8,010 nucleotides of DNA from the NCBI GenBank assembly GCA_945947715.1, contig CAMEYZ010000094.1, positions 1-8,010 of the forward strand, read 5' to 3'. Positions 1 through 5,859 of this stretch are shown piece after piece; position 1 is the first letter of the stretch; every line of letters begins with the position of its first letter. Both the position numbers and the translations under genes were made by a program. The notes below the pieces were generated by a model. That model had not been told where the DNA came from, searched no databases, and saw only the letters and a program-made list of their open reading frames with translations. This DNA is from an uncultured Clostridia bacterium (GTDB taxonomy: Bacteria > Bacillota > Clostridia > Oscillospirales > Ruminococcaceae).

Positions 1-567
1 CTCCTGCGGTTGGTTGGAGTAGTATTTCCTGCACGTTGCGAAAAGAACGATCGCCGTGACAACATCGGCACAGAATATAAAGGACAAAATCCCCGAAATG
101 ACAGCACATTTCTTTGATATAACTCCGCCTTTATACATGTTTATCATGCATCCGACAGCGTATATACCCGAAATTGCAATATTGCATATATCGGCAGAAA
201 GTACGAGAATTATAGAAGCTGCGGCGATACCAATTCCCCAGACGCTTGCCAGCGCTCCCACGAACAATCCCAGAAACGCTGCAATAAAATTAAAGACATA
301 GGCTGGGATATGGACTGCCTTGATGATAAGAGCGTTTTTTATGGCTTCATAAGGGGATATTTTTCCCTTTGCTGCGTATATGGCAGAGATAACTGCGCAT
401 ACGGAGCAGCATATCCCGAAGAGCTTCCACAGGACAGAAAAGACTGCGATGAAGGTGTCTGCGGAGGTGTCGGGAAACAGTGCATTCACAGCTGCGGCTA
501 TCAGAAGGAATATAGGCAGACTGTAGGGAAACAATATCACCGGAAGCAATATCATTTTTTTCTTCAT
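1..567 (-). CDS. Unrecognised multi-pass membrane protein, 3'-truncated by window edge
   Basis: No stop codon is reached before base 1, so only the first 189 residues are visible. The ATG at 567 is preceded by AAAGGA with about 10 bases of spacing, and a consensus promoter lies just upstream, so the start is well supported. The protein opens with MKKKMILLPV and is very hydrophobic. Likely membrane helices are near residues 5-29, 39-65, 86-108, 112-144 (possibly two) and 153-178. Short polar stretches (KGKISPYEAIKNA near 67-79, and a basic KYYSNQPQ near 181-188) separate them. Four cysteines cluster at residues 53-57 and near 128-154, with no obvious metal motif. There is no transporter, sensor or enzyme signature that I can name. 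It appears to form its own transcription unit after the rpsU terminator. That it is a real gene rests on the promoter, the ribosome site and an uninterrupted frame. The function is unknown. Confidence 0.8.
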   Translation of the reverse strand, partial: MKKKMILLPVILFPYSLPIFLLIAAAVNALFPDTSADTFIAVFSVLWKLFGICCSVCAVISAIYAAKGKISPYEAIKNALIIKAVHIPAYVFNFIAAFLGLFVGALASVWGIGIAAASIILVLSADICNIAISGIYAVGCMINMYKGGVISKKCAVISGILSFIFCADVVTAIVLFATCRKYYSNQPQE

Positions 568-610
568 GGCAGAAACGTCCTTTGTTAATTATTTACGGGC
601 AGTTACCGAT

Positions 611-632
611 ATTATCATTATACATTATCATT
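611..632. repeat. 9-bp direct repeat flanking the -10 box
   Basis: ATTATCATT occurs at 611-619 and again at 624-632 (13-base offset). The first copy overlaps the -10 box and the second lies in the promoter spacer. The repeat could bind a regulator, but AT-rich promoter sequence can also repeat by chance. Confidence 0.35.
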
Positions 633-645
633 TTAAAATTGTCAA
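617..645 (-). promoter_or_regulatory. Sigma-A promoter for the membrane protein ending at the window's left edge
   Basis: Read on the minus strand, TTGACA (645-640) is followed by a 17-base spacer and TATAAT (622-617), a perfect match to the vegetative consensus. The expected transcription start is near 610, giving a leader of about 43 bases before the ATG at 567. The -35 box begins only three bases after the T-tract of the rpsU terminator. Confidence 0.82.
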
Positions 646-648
646 TTG

Positions 649-684
649 AAAAAAGCTGCGGCAGGAAAACTCCGCCGCAGCTTT
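649..684 (-). terminator. Intrinsic terminator of rpsU
   Basis: On the minus strand an 11-bp stem AAAGCTGCGGC / GCCGCAGCTTT (684-674 with 662-652) closes a short loop that can add three inner pairs, and it runs into six T residues. It starts 22 bases after the rpsU stop. The GC-rich stem and U-tract make this a textbook Rho-independent terminator. Confidence 0.93.
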
Positions 685-706
685 ATCAAGCGATTTGTAT
701 TAAGAA

Positions 707-880
707 TTAATATTTACGCTTACGAGCAGCCTCAGACTTCTTCTTGCGCTTTACCGAAGGCTTTTCGTAGTGTTCTCTTTTACGGACCTCAGCTATAACG
801 CCGTCCTTTGCACAGCTTCTCTTGAAGCGCTTCAGAGCGGTCTCCAGAGACTCGTTCTTTCCGACTTTAATTTCTGCCAT
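707..880 (-). CDS. rpsU: Small ribosomal subunit protein bS21
   Basis: This 57-residue protein begins MAEIKVGKNESLETALKRFK and ends in a lysine/arginine-rich tail (KRKKKSEAARKRKY), which is the expected length and layout of bS21. The central RSCAKDGVIAEVRKREHYEKPS (residues 21-42) is the family core. In well-studied bacteria bS21 sits on the 30S platform near the 3' end of 16S rRNA and helps mRNA engagement during initiation. The start is fixed by a strong Shine-Dalgarno site (AAAGGGAGGG, 896-887) six bases upstream. The gene has its own consensus promoter about 200 bases upstream and an intrinsic terminator just downstream, so it is probably monocistronic. Many Firmicutes carry yqeY beside rpsU, but none is present here. 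Confidence 0.96.
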   Translation of the reverse strand: MAEIKVGKNESLETALKRFKRSCAKDGVIAEVRKREHYEKPSVKRKKKSEAARKRKY

Positions 881-1082
881 TTTGTTCCCTCCCTTTGTCC
901 CTACGACAGAGGATTATATAATGCACGCCGAAAATATCCGCATAGCTGCAGGATCGGCTGTCATTAATATGAATCCGCAGAATTTTCCGCGCACGTCATG
1001 CGCAAAAAATTTCACCCGAACAATTATCTCACGAAAAAAATGTGTCAAATAACCGTTCGGCAGACAGTATATAAGATATAAC
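881..1082 (-). promoter_or_regulatory. Long, structured 5' leader of rpsU
   Basis: From the start predicted by the consensus promoter (about 1082) to the rpsU ATG there are about 200 bases with no supportable gene. Visible contents in transcription order are a small hairpin with a 5-bp stem (1003-989, GCGCA/TGCGC, loop TGACG), a longer interrupted hairpin (958-927), a TATAAT-like hexamer at 918-913, and the strong ribosome site (896-887). The length and the hairpins are compatible with post-transcriptional control of bS21 synthesis, but I do not recognise a known leader family. This entry, the promoter and the hairpin after leuS account for the whole 360-base gene-free gap. Confidence 0.5.
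927..958 (-). other. Interrupted hairpin in the rpsU leader
   Basis: On the minus strand GCCG (958-955) pairs with CGGC (930-927), and ATCC (954-951) with GGAT (939-936). After a one-base bulge, GCA (949-947) pairs with TGC (942-940) around a four-base GCTA loop. One side carries a five-base ATTTT bulge (935-931). This gives 11 Watson-Crick pairs with asymmetric bulges, a shape seen in protein-binding leader elements. There is no T-tract after it, so it is not a terminator. Confidence 0.45.
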
Positions 1083-1113
1083 TATTACATTATACTATAT
1101 ATCTTCTGTTCTG
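1061..1113. repeat. Imperfect inverted repeat over the rpsU promoter
   Basis: The left arm has CAGACAG (1061-1067) and AGATATA (1074-1080). The right arm has TATATCT (1098-1104) and CTGTTCTG (1106-1113). The inner 7-bp arms are perfect. The outer arms match with one extra base on the right and a longer gap on the left. The repeat covers the -10 box, the spacer, the inner edge of the -35 box and the likely start site, which is where an operator would act. Its high AT content means chance is possible. Confidence 0.4.
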
Positions 1114-1117
1114 TCAA
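1089..1117 (-). promoter_or_regulatory. Sigma-A promoter of rpsU
   Basis: TTGACA (1117-1112), a 17-base spacer and TATAAT (1094-1089) give a perfect consensus on the minus strand, pointing toward rpsU. Transcription should begin near 1082. The spacer and flanks are AT-rich, and the boxes sit inside an imperfect inverted repeat. Confidence 0.85.
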
Positions 1118-1191
1118 GTCTGAACCGAAAAATTTTTTACAATTTTTCTTGAACGACTTTGTAGTTTTTTCACAAATCATCAAATGCAGAA

Positions 1192-1226
1192 GAGTCTCCG
1201 ACGCAGATTTCTGCGCCGGAACACTC
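1192..1226 (-). terminator. Hairpin after leuS, possible transcript end without a clear U-tract
   Basis: Fifteen bases beyond the leuS stop, TCCGGCGCAGA (1220-1210) folds back on TCTGCGTCGGA (1207-1197), roughly a 10-bp stem with one G-U pair and a tight loop. GAGT (1226-1223) with ACTC (1195-1192) extends it across a small internal loop. It is stable and well placed to end the leuS operon, but no run of T follows on the minus strand. It may instead protect the 3' end, or terminate with help from Rho. Confidence 0.4.
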
Positions 1227-1240
1227 CTATAATTATGGTT

Positions 1241-3679
1241 TTACTTTGCAACGATGTTGCATATCCTGCCCTTGACGTAGATCTCCTTGACGATGTTCTT
1301 GCCTGCGATAGCCGCAGCTACGTCGGGATTAGCCTTTGCCTTTGCAAGAGCAGACTCCTGGTCCTCGTCAACGCCCACAAATATCTTTCCTCTGAGCTTA
1401 CCGTTGACCTGAACAGCTATCTCGATAGTGTCCACTTCAAGCTCCTTTTCGTCATATGTGGGCCAGGACTCGTAAGCAATGGTGTTGTCGTGACCGAGTA
1501 TGCTCCACATCTCCTCGCACACGTGAGGAGTTACCGGAGAAAGAAGCTTTATGATGCCTTCAGCGTATTCCCTTGGGCATTTTCCTGCCTTATAGGCAGC
1601 GTTCATAAATATCATAAGCTGGCTTATGGCAGTGTTGAAGGCCAGCGCCTCAAAGTCGTTTGTGACCTTCTTTACGGTCTGATGATAAACTCTTGTAAGA
1701 GTGCCGTCATTGTCCTCGGTGAGGTTTGAAGGCTCGGTGAAGAAATTCCATACTCTTGTGATGAACTTCTTTGCGCCCTCAACGCCGGAGCTGCTCCAGG
1801 GCTTCGAGACCTCAAGGGGACCCATGAACATTTCGTAAAGTCTGAGAGTATCAGCGCCATAATCTCTTACGATATCGCTGGGATTAACAACGTATTCAGG
1901 ATATCTCTTGCCCATTTTTATGCCGTTCTCGCCAAGTATCATTCCCTGGTGAACAAGCTTTTTGAAGGGCTCCTTTGTGGGAGCAAGCCCCTTGTCATAG
2001 AGATATCTGTTCCAGATTCGGGAGTACATAAGATGACCTACCGCATGCTCAGGACCGCCGATGTAAAGGTCAACGGGCATCCAGTGCTTTAAAAGCTCGG
2101 GGTCTGCGAACTCCTTGTCGTTGTCGGGGTCGATATATCTGAAGTAGTACCAGCTTGAGCCTGCGGAGCCGGGCATCGTGGAGGTTTCTCTTGTACCCTT
2201 TACGCCGTTTTTGTCGTACTGCTTCCATTCTGTGGCATTTTCCAGAGGAGCCTTGCCGTTTTTGCCCTTGTAATCCTCCAGCTCGGGAAGAATGAGGGGG
2301 AGCTCTTCATCATCAAGCACGTGTATCTCGCCGTTTTCAGTGTGGACCACGGGAACAGGCTCGCCCCAGTAGCGCTGACGGGCAAATATCCACTCTCTGA
2401 AATGATAGTTGGTGGTGCGCTTTGCAACGCCCATTTTTTCCAGCTTGCAGGTGATAGCCTCCTTTGCCTCTTCAACGGTGAGTCCGGTAAACTCCTCGGA
2501 GTTGATGAGCTTATAGCCCTTGCCCAGATAATCGCCCTTTTCGAAAGCCTTTCCGGACACGTCAACATGTCCCAGCTTTTCATCCCCGTCGATGACCTGG
2601 ATCATATCAATGTTATGAGCTATGGCATACTCAAAGTCACGCTGGTCGTGAGAGGGTACAGCCATAACTGCGCCTGTGCCGTAGCTTGCAAGCACGAAGT
2701 CGCCGATGAACATTCTGACTTCCTTGCCATTTACGGGATTTATGCAGGTAACGCCCTTAAGCTCACAGCCGGACTTGGTCTTGTTGAGCTCGGTGCGGTC
2801 CATATCATTTTTCTTTAAGGTTTCGTCGATGTATGCCTGTACCTCTTCCTTGTTGGTGATGCGGGGCATGAGCTCCTTGACGATATCACCGTCGGGAGCA
2901 AGCACCATAAAGGTGATGCCATAGATAGTCTCGATACAGGTGGTGTAGATGCTGAAATCGCCTCCGCCTACGATGTCGAACTTGACCTCAACGCCGGTGG
3001 ATTTGCCTATCCAGTTGCGCTGCATTGCCTTTGTCGACTCGGGCCAGTCTATCTCGTCCAGTCCTTCAAGAAGCTTTTCCGCAAAAGCAGGCTGGTCGAT
3101 GACCCACTGCTTCATATTCTTTCTTACAACAGGATATCCGCCGCGCTCGGATTTTCCGTCGATGACCTCGTCATTGGAAAGCACGGTGCCCAGCTCCTCG
3201 CACCAGTTTACGGGCATATCCACATACTTTGCATAACCGTCCAGATAGAGCTGCTTGAATATCCACTGAGTCCACTTGTAGAACTTGGGGTCGGAGGTGG
3301 CTATCATTTTTGACCAGTCATAGTCAAAGCCCAGCTCCTTAAGCTGCTTTGAGAAGGTCTTGATGTTCTCCTGAGTAAAGCCGTTGGGGTGATTGCCAGT
3401 AGTGACTGCATACTGCTCTGCAGGCAGACCAAAGGAGTCATATCCCATAGGGTGCAGAACGTTGTAGCCCTGCATTCTCTTCATACGGGAGACAATATCG
3501 GTAGCGGTATAGCCCTCGGGGTGACCTGCATGAAGACCTACTCCGGAAGGGTAGGGGAACATATCCAGCACGTAATACTTAGGCTTTGAGAAATCCCAGA
3601 CATCGGTCTTGAAGGTCTCATTTTCCTCCCAGTATTTCTGCCATTTTGCTTCAATTCTGGCATAATCATATTTTTCCAT
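1241..3679 (-). CDS. leuS: Leucyl-tRNA synthetase
   Basis: This cytoplasmic class Ia synthetase charges tRNA-Leu with leucine using ATP. It is full length at 812 residues. The Rossmann fold opens with MFPYPSGVGLHAGH, whose HAGH (50-53) is the HIGH signature. The sequence GYDSFGLPAEQY (79-90) contributes to the active site. The CP1 editing insert spans about 225-425 and keeps GTGAVMAVPSHDQRD (334-348), with the editing aspartate at 345. A class I stretch, YFREW-like HFREWIFARQRYWGEP (426-441), follows, and then the catalytic loop. The anticodon-binding helical domain (about 640-740) and the C-terminal VQVNGKLRGKI (757-767) complete it. As in Bacillus, the leucine-specific insertion before the KMSKS loop is absent. 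Two motifs are unusual: the KMSKS loop reads KMGKR (588-592), and the editing TTRPDT reads TTCIET (246-251). AAAAGGA upstream overlaps the preceding gene's stop region, 17 bases away, so leuS is the last gene of the operon. Confidence 0.97.
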   Translation of the reverse strand: MEKYDYARIEAKWQKYWEENETFKTDVWDFSKPKYYVLDMFPYPSGVGLHAGHPEGYTATDIVSRMKRMQGYNVLHPMGYDSFGLPAEQYAVTTGNHPNGFTQENIKTFSKQLKELGFDYDWSKMIATSDPKFYKWTQWIFKQLYLDGYAKYVDMPVNWCEELGTVLSNDEVIDGKSERGGYPVVRKNMKQWVIDQPAFAEKLLEGLDEIDWPESTKAMQRNWIGKSTGVEVKFDIVGGGDFSIYTTCIETIYGITFMVLAPDGDIVKELMPRITNKEEVQAYIDETLKKNDMDRTELNKTKSGCELKGVTCINPVNGKEVRMFIGDFVLASYGTGAVMAVPSHDQRDFEYAIAHNIDMIQVIDGDEKLGHVDVSGKAFEKGDYLGKGYKLINSEEFTGLTVEEAKEAITCKLEKMGVAKRTTNYHFREWIFARQRYWGEPVPVVHTENGEIHVLDDEELPLILPELEDYKGKNGKAPLENATEWKQYDKNGVKGTRETSTMPGSAGSSWYYFRYIDPDNDKEFADPELLKHWMPVDLYIGGPEHAVGHLMYSRIWNRYLYDKGLAPTKEPFKKLVHQGMILGENGIKMGKRYPEYVVNPSDIVRDYGADTLRLYEMFMGPLEVSKPWSSSGVEGAKKFITRVWNFFTEPSNLTEDNDGTLTRVYHQTVKKVTNDFEALAFNTAISQLMIFMNAAYKAGKCPREYAEGIIKLLSPVTPHVCEEMWSILGHDNTIAYESWPTYDEKELEVDTIEIAVQVNGKLRGKIFVGVDEDQESALAKAKANPDVAAAIAGKNIVKEIYVKGRICNIVAK

Positions 3680-3696
3680 TTTTGAATCATTCCTTT

Positions 3697-4263
3697 TTAT
3701 TTAAATCTCTTGCCTAAAGAGTTAAGCTTTTTTCGTTTTTCGGAGGCGGCGTGAAGTCTGTCCATTCGGTTGTGGAAATTAAAGAAGCCGTTGACATTTT
3801 TATCGGAAATAAGTATGAGCATAGAAATAAGCTCTGCTGCGCCGCCGATAAAGCAGATGATAAGTACAGCCGCCGTTCCACGTCCGCTGCCGGGGAGGGC
3901 GATCATGCGGCATACGCACAGCACTATCGGGATAATTGCTGCGATGACTGCCGTATAGCGGGCATAGCTTTTGCCCGACCACATCTTTATGCAGGCAAAA
4001 ACGGTAACTGCCGCTCCTGCCGCGCTGATGATGCCAAAGATAAGGCTGTGGCTGAGTATCCACAGTACAAGGTCTGCGCAGGAAACTGCAATCATAATGA
4101 CCGAGATCATGCGGACTGTTTTTTTGCCCTTAAGAAAGCTGTCGGAATTATGGGTGGGTAATTTTTTGTCCGAAATGGGGATATCCGCCGAATTTTCAAG
4201 TATTTCGGCGTAATCCTCCTCGTCGAGAATGGTGCTGTATTCCTCGTCCTTTATTTCAGCCAT
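3697..4263 (-). CDS. Unrecognised four-helix membrane protein between rsfS and leuS
   Basis: This 188-residue protein matches no family I know. Residues 1-45 are acidic and probably cytoplasmic, with an eight-residue pseudo-repeat (YSTILDEE, then YAEILENS). Four hydrophobic spans follow near 52-71, 73-95, 103-123 and 129-152. The tail (about 164-188) is strongly basic, which would favour a cytoplasmic location. There is no signal peptide, catalytic motif or binding signature. The ATG lies inside the end of rsfS (13-base overlap). The nearest purine-rich site (GGAGAGG) is about 16 bases upstream, further than usual, so translation is probably coupled to rsfS. Only 17 bases separate its stop from leuS. 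Position within a tight housekeeping operon shows co-expression but not function. The frame is open and uninterrupted, and the hydrophobic pattern supports a real protein. Confidence 0.8.
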   Translation of the reverse strand: MAEIKDEEYSTILDEEDYAEILENSADIPISDKKLPTHNSDSFLKGKKTVRMISVIMIAVSCADLVLWILSHSLIFGIISAAGAAVTVFACIKMWSGKSYARYTAVIAAIIPIVLCVCRMIALPGSGRGTAAVLIICFIGGAAELISMLILISDKNVNGFFNFHNRMDRLHAASEKRKKLNSLGKRFK

Positions 4264-4613
4264 TTTGAGATATCAATATCCTCTCCGTCGCTCCAGAGAC
4301 GTTCAAGAGAGTAGAACTCCCGCTGCTCCTTGTTGAACACATGGACAACAACGTCGGTATAATCGAGAATTATCCAGTTGGAGCCGTTATTTCCCTGAAC
4401 GCTGTCCGGGGAGATTTTTGCCTGTTCCTTCATCTGATATTCCGTTTCGTCCGCCAGCGAGCGGGTCTGCGTATTGGATGTTCCGTCAGCGATGACGAAA
4501 TAGTCCGCGAGAATAGTCAGATCCCGTACCTTAATTACCCTTATATCCTCCGCTTTCTTGCTGTCAAGAGCCTTGACGATTATTTCAAGCTTCTGTTCTG
4601 CGGTCATTATCAT
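4251..4613 (-). CDS. rsfS: Ribosomal silencing factor RsfS
   Basis: RsfS (DUF143, the plant Iojap family) binds uL14 on the 50S subunit and blocks subunit joining, lowering translation when nutrients are scarce. The 120-residue product has the whole domain. ADYFVIADGTSNTQTRSLAD (36-55) is the hallmark stretch, NWIILDYTDVVVHVF (79-93) follows, and EQREFYSLERLW (96-107) closes the fold. I start at the ATG ending at 4613 because AAAGGAAG lies four bases before it. An in-frame TTG at 4646 would add 11 residues but overlaps the yqeK stop and has no ribosome site. A second ATG two codons later is also possible. The gene follows yqeK by 29 bases and overlaps the next gene by 13. Its place beside nadD and yqeK is the standard Firmicutes arrangement. 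Confidence 0.95.
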   Translation of the reverse strand: MIMTAEQKLEIIVKALDSKKAEDIRVIKVRDLTILADYFVIADGTSNTQTRSLADETEYQMKEQAKISPDSVQGNNGSNWIILDYTDVVVHVFNKEQREFYSLERLWSDGEDIDISKWLK

Positions 4614-4617
4614 ATTA

Positions 4618-4625
4618 CTTCCTTT
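4618..4625 (-). promoter_or_regulatory. Ribosome binding site that fixes the rsfS start
   Basis: AAAGGAAG on the minus strand sits four bases before the ATG at 4613-4611. It lies within the 11-codon extension that an upstream TTG start would give, which argues for the shorter 120-residue protein. Confidence 0.8.
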
Positions 4626-4642
4626 CGTGAGCGGTTTGCTTA

Positions 4643-5236
4643 TCAAACCTTTACTGTGCGCTGCTTTTCGATGGACAGCGCGGCGTATTCGTTGTATGCT
4701 TCAACGGTGTGGTGAGGCAGACGTGAGCATTTGCCCACCACGTCGGTTATGCTGAAGCTGAGTGCTTCGAGCATTGCAGCGTCGATATCCGCAAAGGCGG
4801 AGCGGCGCATTTTTTCAACATCCTTGTAGGTCCTGTCATCGGAGATAAGGTCGGCAAGATATACCGCCTTTTCCACATCGGACATGCCTGCTCTTCCTAT
4901 AGTATGATACCTTACGGCATTTAAAATATCCTCATCGTGTATGCCCAGCACATTTTCGCAGTACCAGGAGCCTGCGGGCGCATGGAATAGCGGGGGAGTG
5001 AGAAGCTCCTCGGCGCAGACTGCTCGGTCGCAGTTTTTCACCATTTCCAGCTGTTCGTCCTTGGGCAGCTCCTTGCAGATATCGTGAACAAGTCCAGCAA
5101 GATAGCATCTGTCCTTGTCAAGACCGTACCGATCGGCAAGCTTCATTGCAGAGTCCGCCACGTTCATGCTGTGGGTGAATCTTTTCTTGGAAAGACGTAT
5201 TTTTAAAATATCCTTAAGCTCTTCCACAGAATACAT
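4643..5236 (-). CDS. yqeK: YqeK, HD-domain diadenosine tetraphosphatase (symmetrical type)
   Basis: YqeK proteins are HD-superfamily metalloenzymes. Characterised Firmicutes members cleave Ap4A symmetrically to two ADP, limiting this stress-linked dinucleotide. The 197-residue protein shows the metal-ligand pattern: H22 in RFTHSMNVA, H51-D52 in GLVHDICKELP, H85 in FHAPAG, H111 in RYHTIGRAGM, and D129 in YLADLI. Length and motif spacing agree with Bacillus YqeK. I choose the ATG ending at 5236 because AGGGAGG lies eight bases upstream. An in-frame ATG at 5254 has no ribosome site and would place that purine run inside the coding region. The gene follows nadD by about 20 bases, the conserved pairing. 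A link to NadD through adenylylated nucleotides is plausible, but it is inferred from context. Confidence 0.93.
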   Translation of the reverse strand: MYSVEELKDILKIRLSKKRFTHSMNVADSAMKLADRYGLDKDRCYLAGLVHDICKELPKDEQLEMVKNCDRAVCAEELLTPPLFHAPAGSWYCENVLGIHDEDILNAVRYHTIGRAGMSDVEKAVYLADLISDDRTYKDVEKMRRSAFADIDAAMLEALSFSITDVVGKCSRLPHHTVEAYNEYAALSIEKQRTVKV

Positions 5237-5244
5237 TTCGGAAG

Positions 5245-5251
5245 CCTCCCT
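5245..5251 (-). promoter_or_regulatory. Ribosome binding site that fixes the yqeK start
   Basis: AGGGAGG is placed eight bases before the ATG at 5236-5234. It lies inside the longer frame beginning at 5254, so the shorter start is preferred. Confidence 0.8.
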
Positions 5252-5256
5252 CATTA

Positions 5257-5859
5257 TTATATGCTGTACAGCTTATTATCCTTAATATACCGGGCCACTG
5301 CCTCTGGGACATAGGTGGAAAAATCTCCGCCCTCCCTGATAAGCCTTCGTATCTCGGTAGAGGATATCTCAAAGGGCTCGCAGTCAACAGTGACCACCTC
5401 GCCATAGGGCAGAACGTCCTCCGCAAATTTTCGGATATTCAGCCTGTCCTCCTCGGAGCGTGCTGCTGCAGCTATAGTGCAAAGCTGCATTATTTCGGGG
5501 AAATTTTTCCACGTGGGCAGTGTGTGGAGCGAATCGCTTCCAACTATAAAATACAGCTTTTCATCGGGGAAAACGCTGTGAAAATGCCTTAATGTGTTGA
5601 CGGTATAGCTGATCCCCTCTGATCGCAGCTCATAGTCGGACACCTCAGCCGTGGCTATATGACCGAAAGCCGCTCTGCACATATTGAGCCTATGAAAGCC
5701 GTCCGCATATTTTTCCCCGTCCTGCTTGAAGGGGGAGATGTATGCGGGTACGATTATTATCCTGTCAGCGGATATCCCCTTGTTCAGGATATTTTCCGCC
5801 AGTCTCACATGACCATTATGGACAGGATTGAAGCTTCCTCCGAAAATGGCAATGCTCAA
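5257..5859 (-). CDS. nadD: Nicotinate-nucleotide adenylyltransferase
   Basis: NadD joins ATP and nicotinate mononucleotide to give deamido-NAD in the cytoplasm, a step shared by de novo and salvage NAD synthesis. The 200-residue product has the family order: GGSFNPVHNGH (7-17, the GGxFxPxHxGH nucleotide-binding motif), DYELRSEGISYTVNTL (75-90), VGSDSLHTLPTWKN (106-119) and ISSTEIRRLI (165-174). The usual PPHK loop reads SPFK (42-45), so its histidine is missing here. The start is TTG, since the protein must begin just before IAIFGGSF and no ATG or GTG fits. TTG overlaps the yhbY stop as TTGA, so translation is probably coupled. A weak AAGGA site lies about 11-12 bases upstream. All other motifs are intact, so I expect an active enzyme. 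Confidence 0.96.
   Translation of the reverse strand: MSIAIFGGSFNPVHNGHVRLAENILNKGISADRIIIVPAYISPFKQDGEKYADGFHRLNMCRAAFGHIATAEVSDYELRSEGISYTVNTLRHFHSVFPDEKLYFIVGSDSLHTLPTWKNFPEIMQLCTIAAAARSEEDRLNIRKFAEDVLPYGEVVTVDCEPFEISSTEIRRLIREGGDFSTYVPEAVARYIKDNKLYSI

Noticed and set aside
1..588. Two plus-strand open frames at the left edge.
   Set aside because: The minus strand there has an uninterrupted 189-codon hydrophobic frame with a promoter and ribosome site, which explains the region better.
913..918. TATAAT on the minus strand 33 bases before rpsU, as a second promoter.
   Set aside because: No acceptable -35 box lies 16-18 bases upstream, and the distal promoter is a perfect consensus. A weak start is not excluded.
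1020..1048. A second TTGACA (1048-1043) as an additional rpsU promoter.
   Set aside because: The best -10-like hexamer, GATAAT, is only 14 bases away, and hexamers at 16-17 bases match poorly.
1184..1729. A 181-codon open frame on the plus strand.
   Set aside because: It lies almost wholly antisense to the leuS 3' end, has no ribosome site and resembles no protein. It is a by-product of leuS codon use.
2321..2818. A 165-codon plus-strand frame inside leuS.
   Set aside because: It is antisense to conserved CP1 and catalytic coding sequence, with no promoter or ribosome site.
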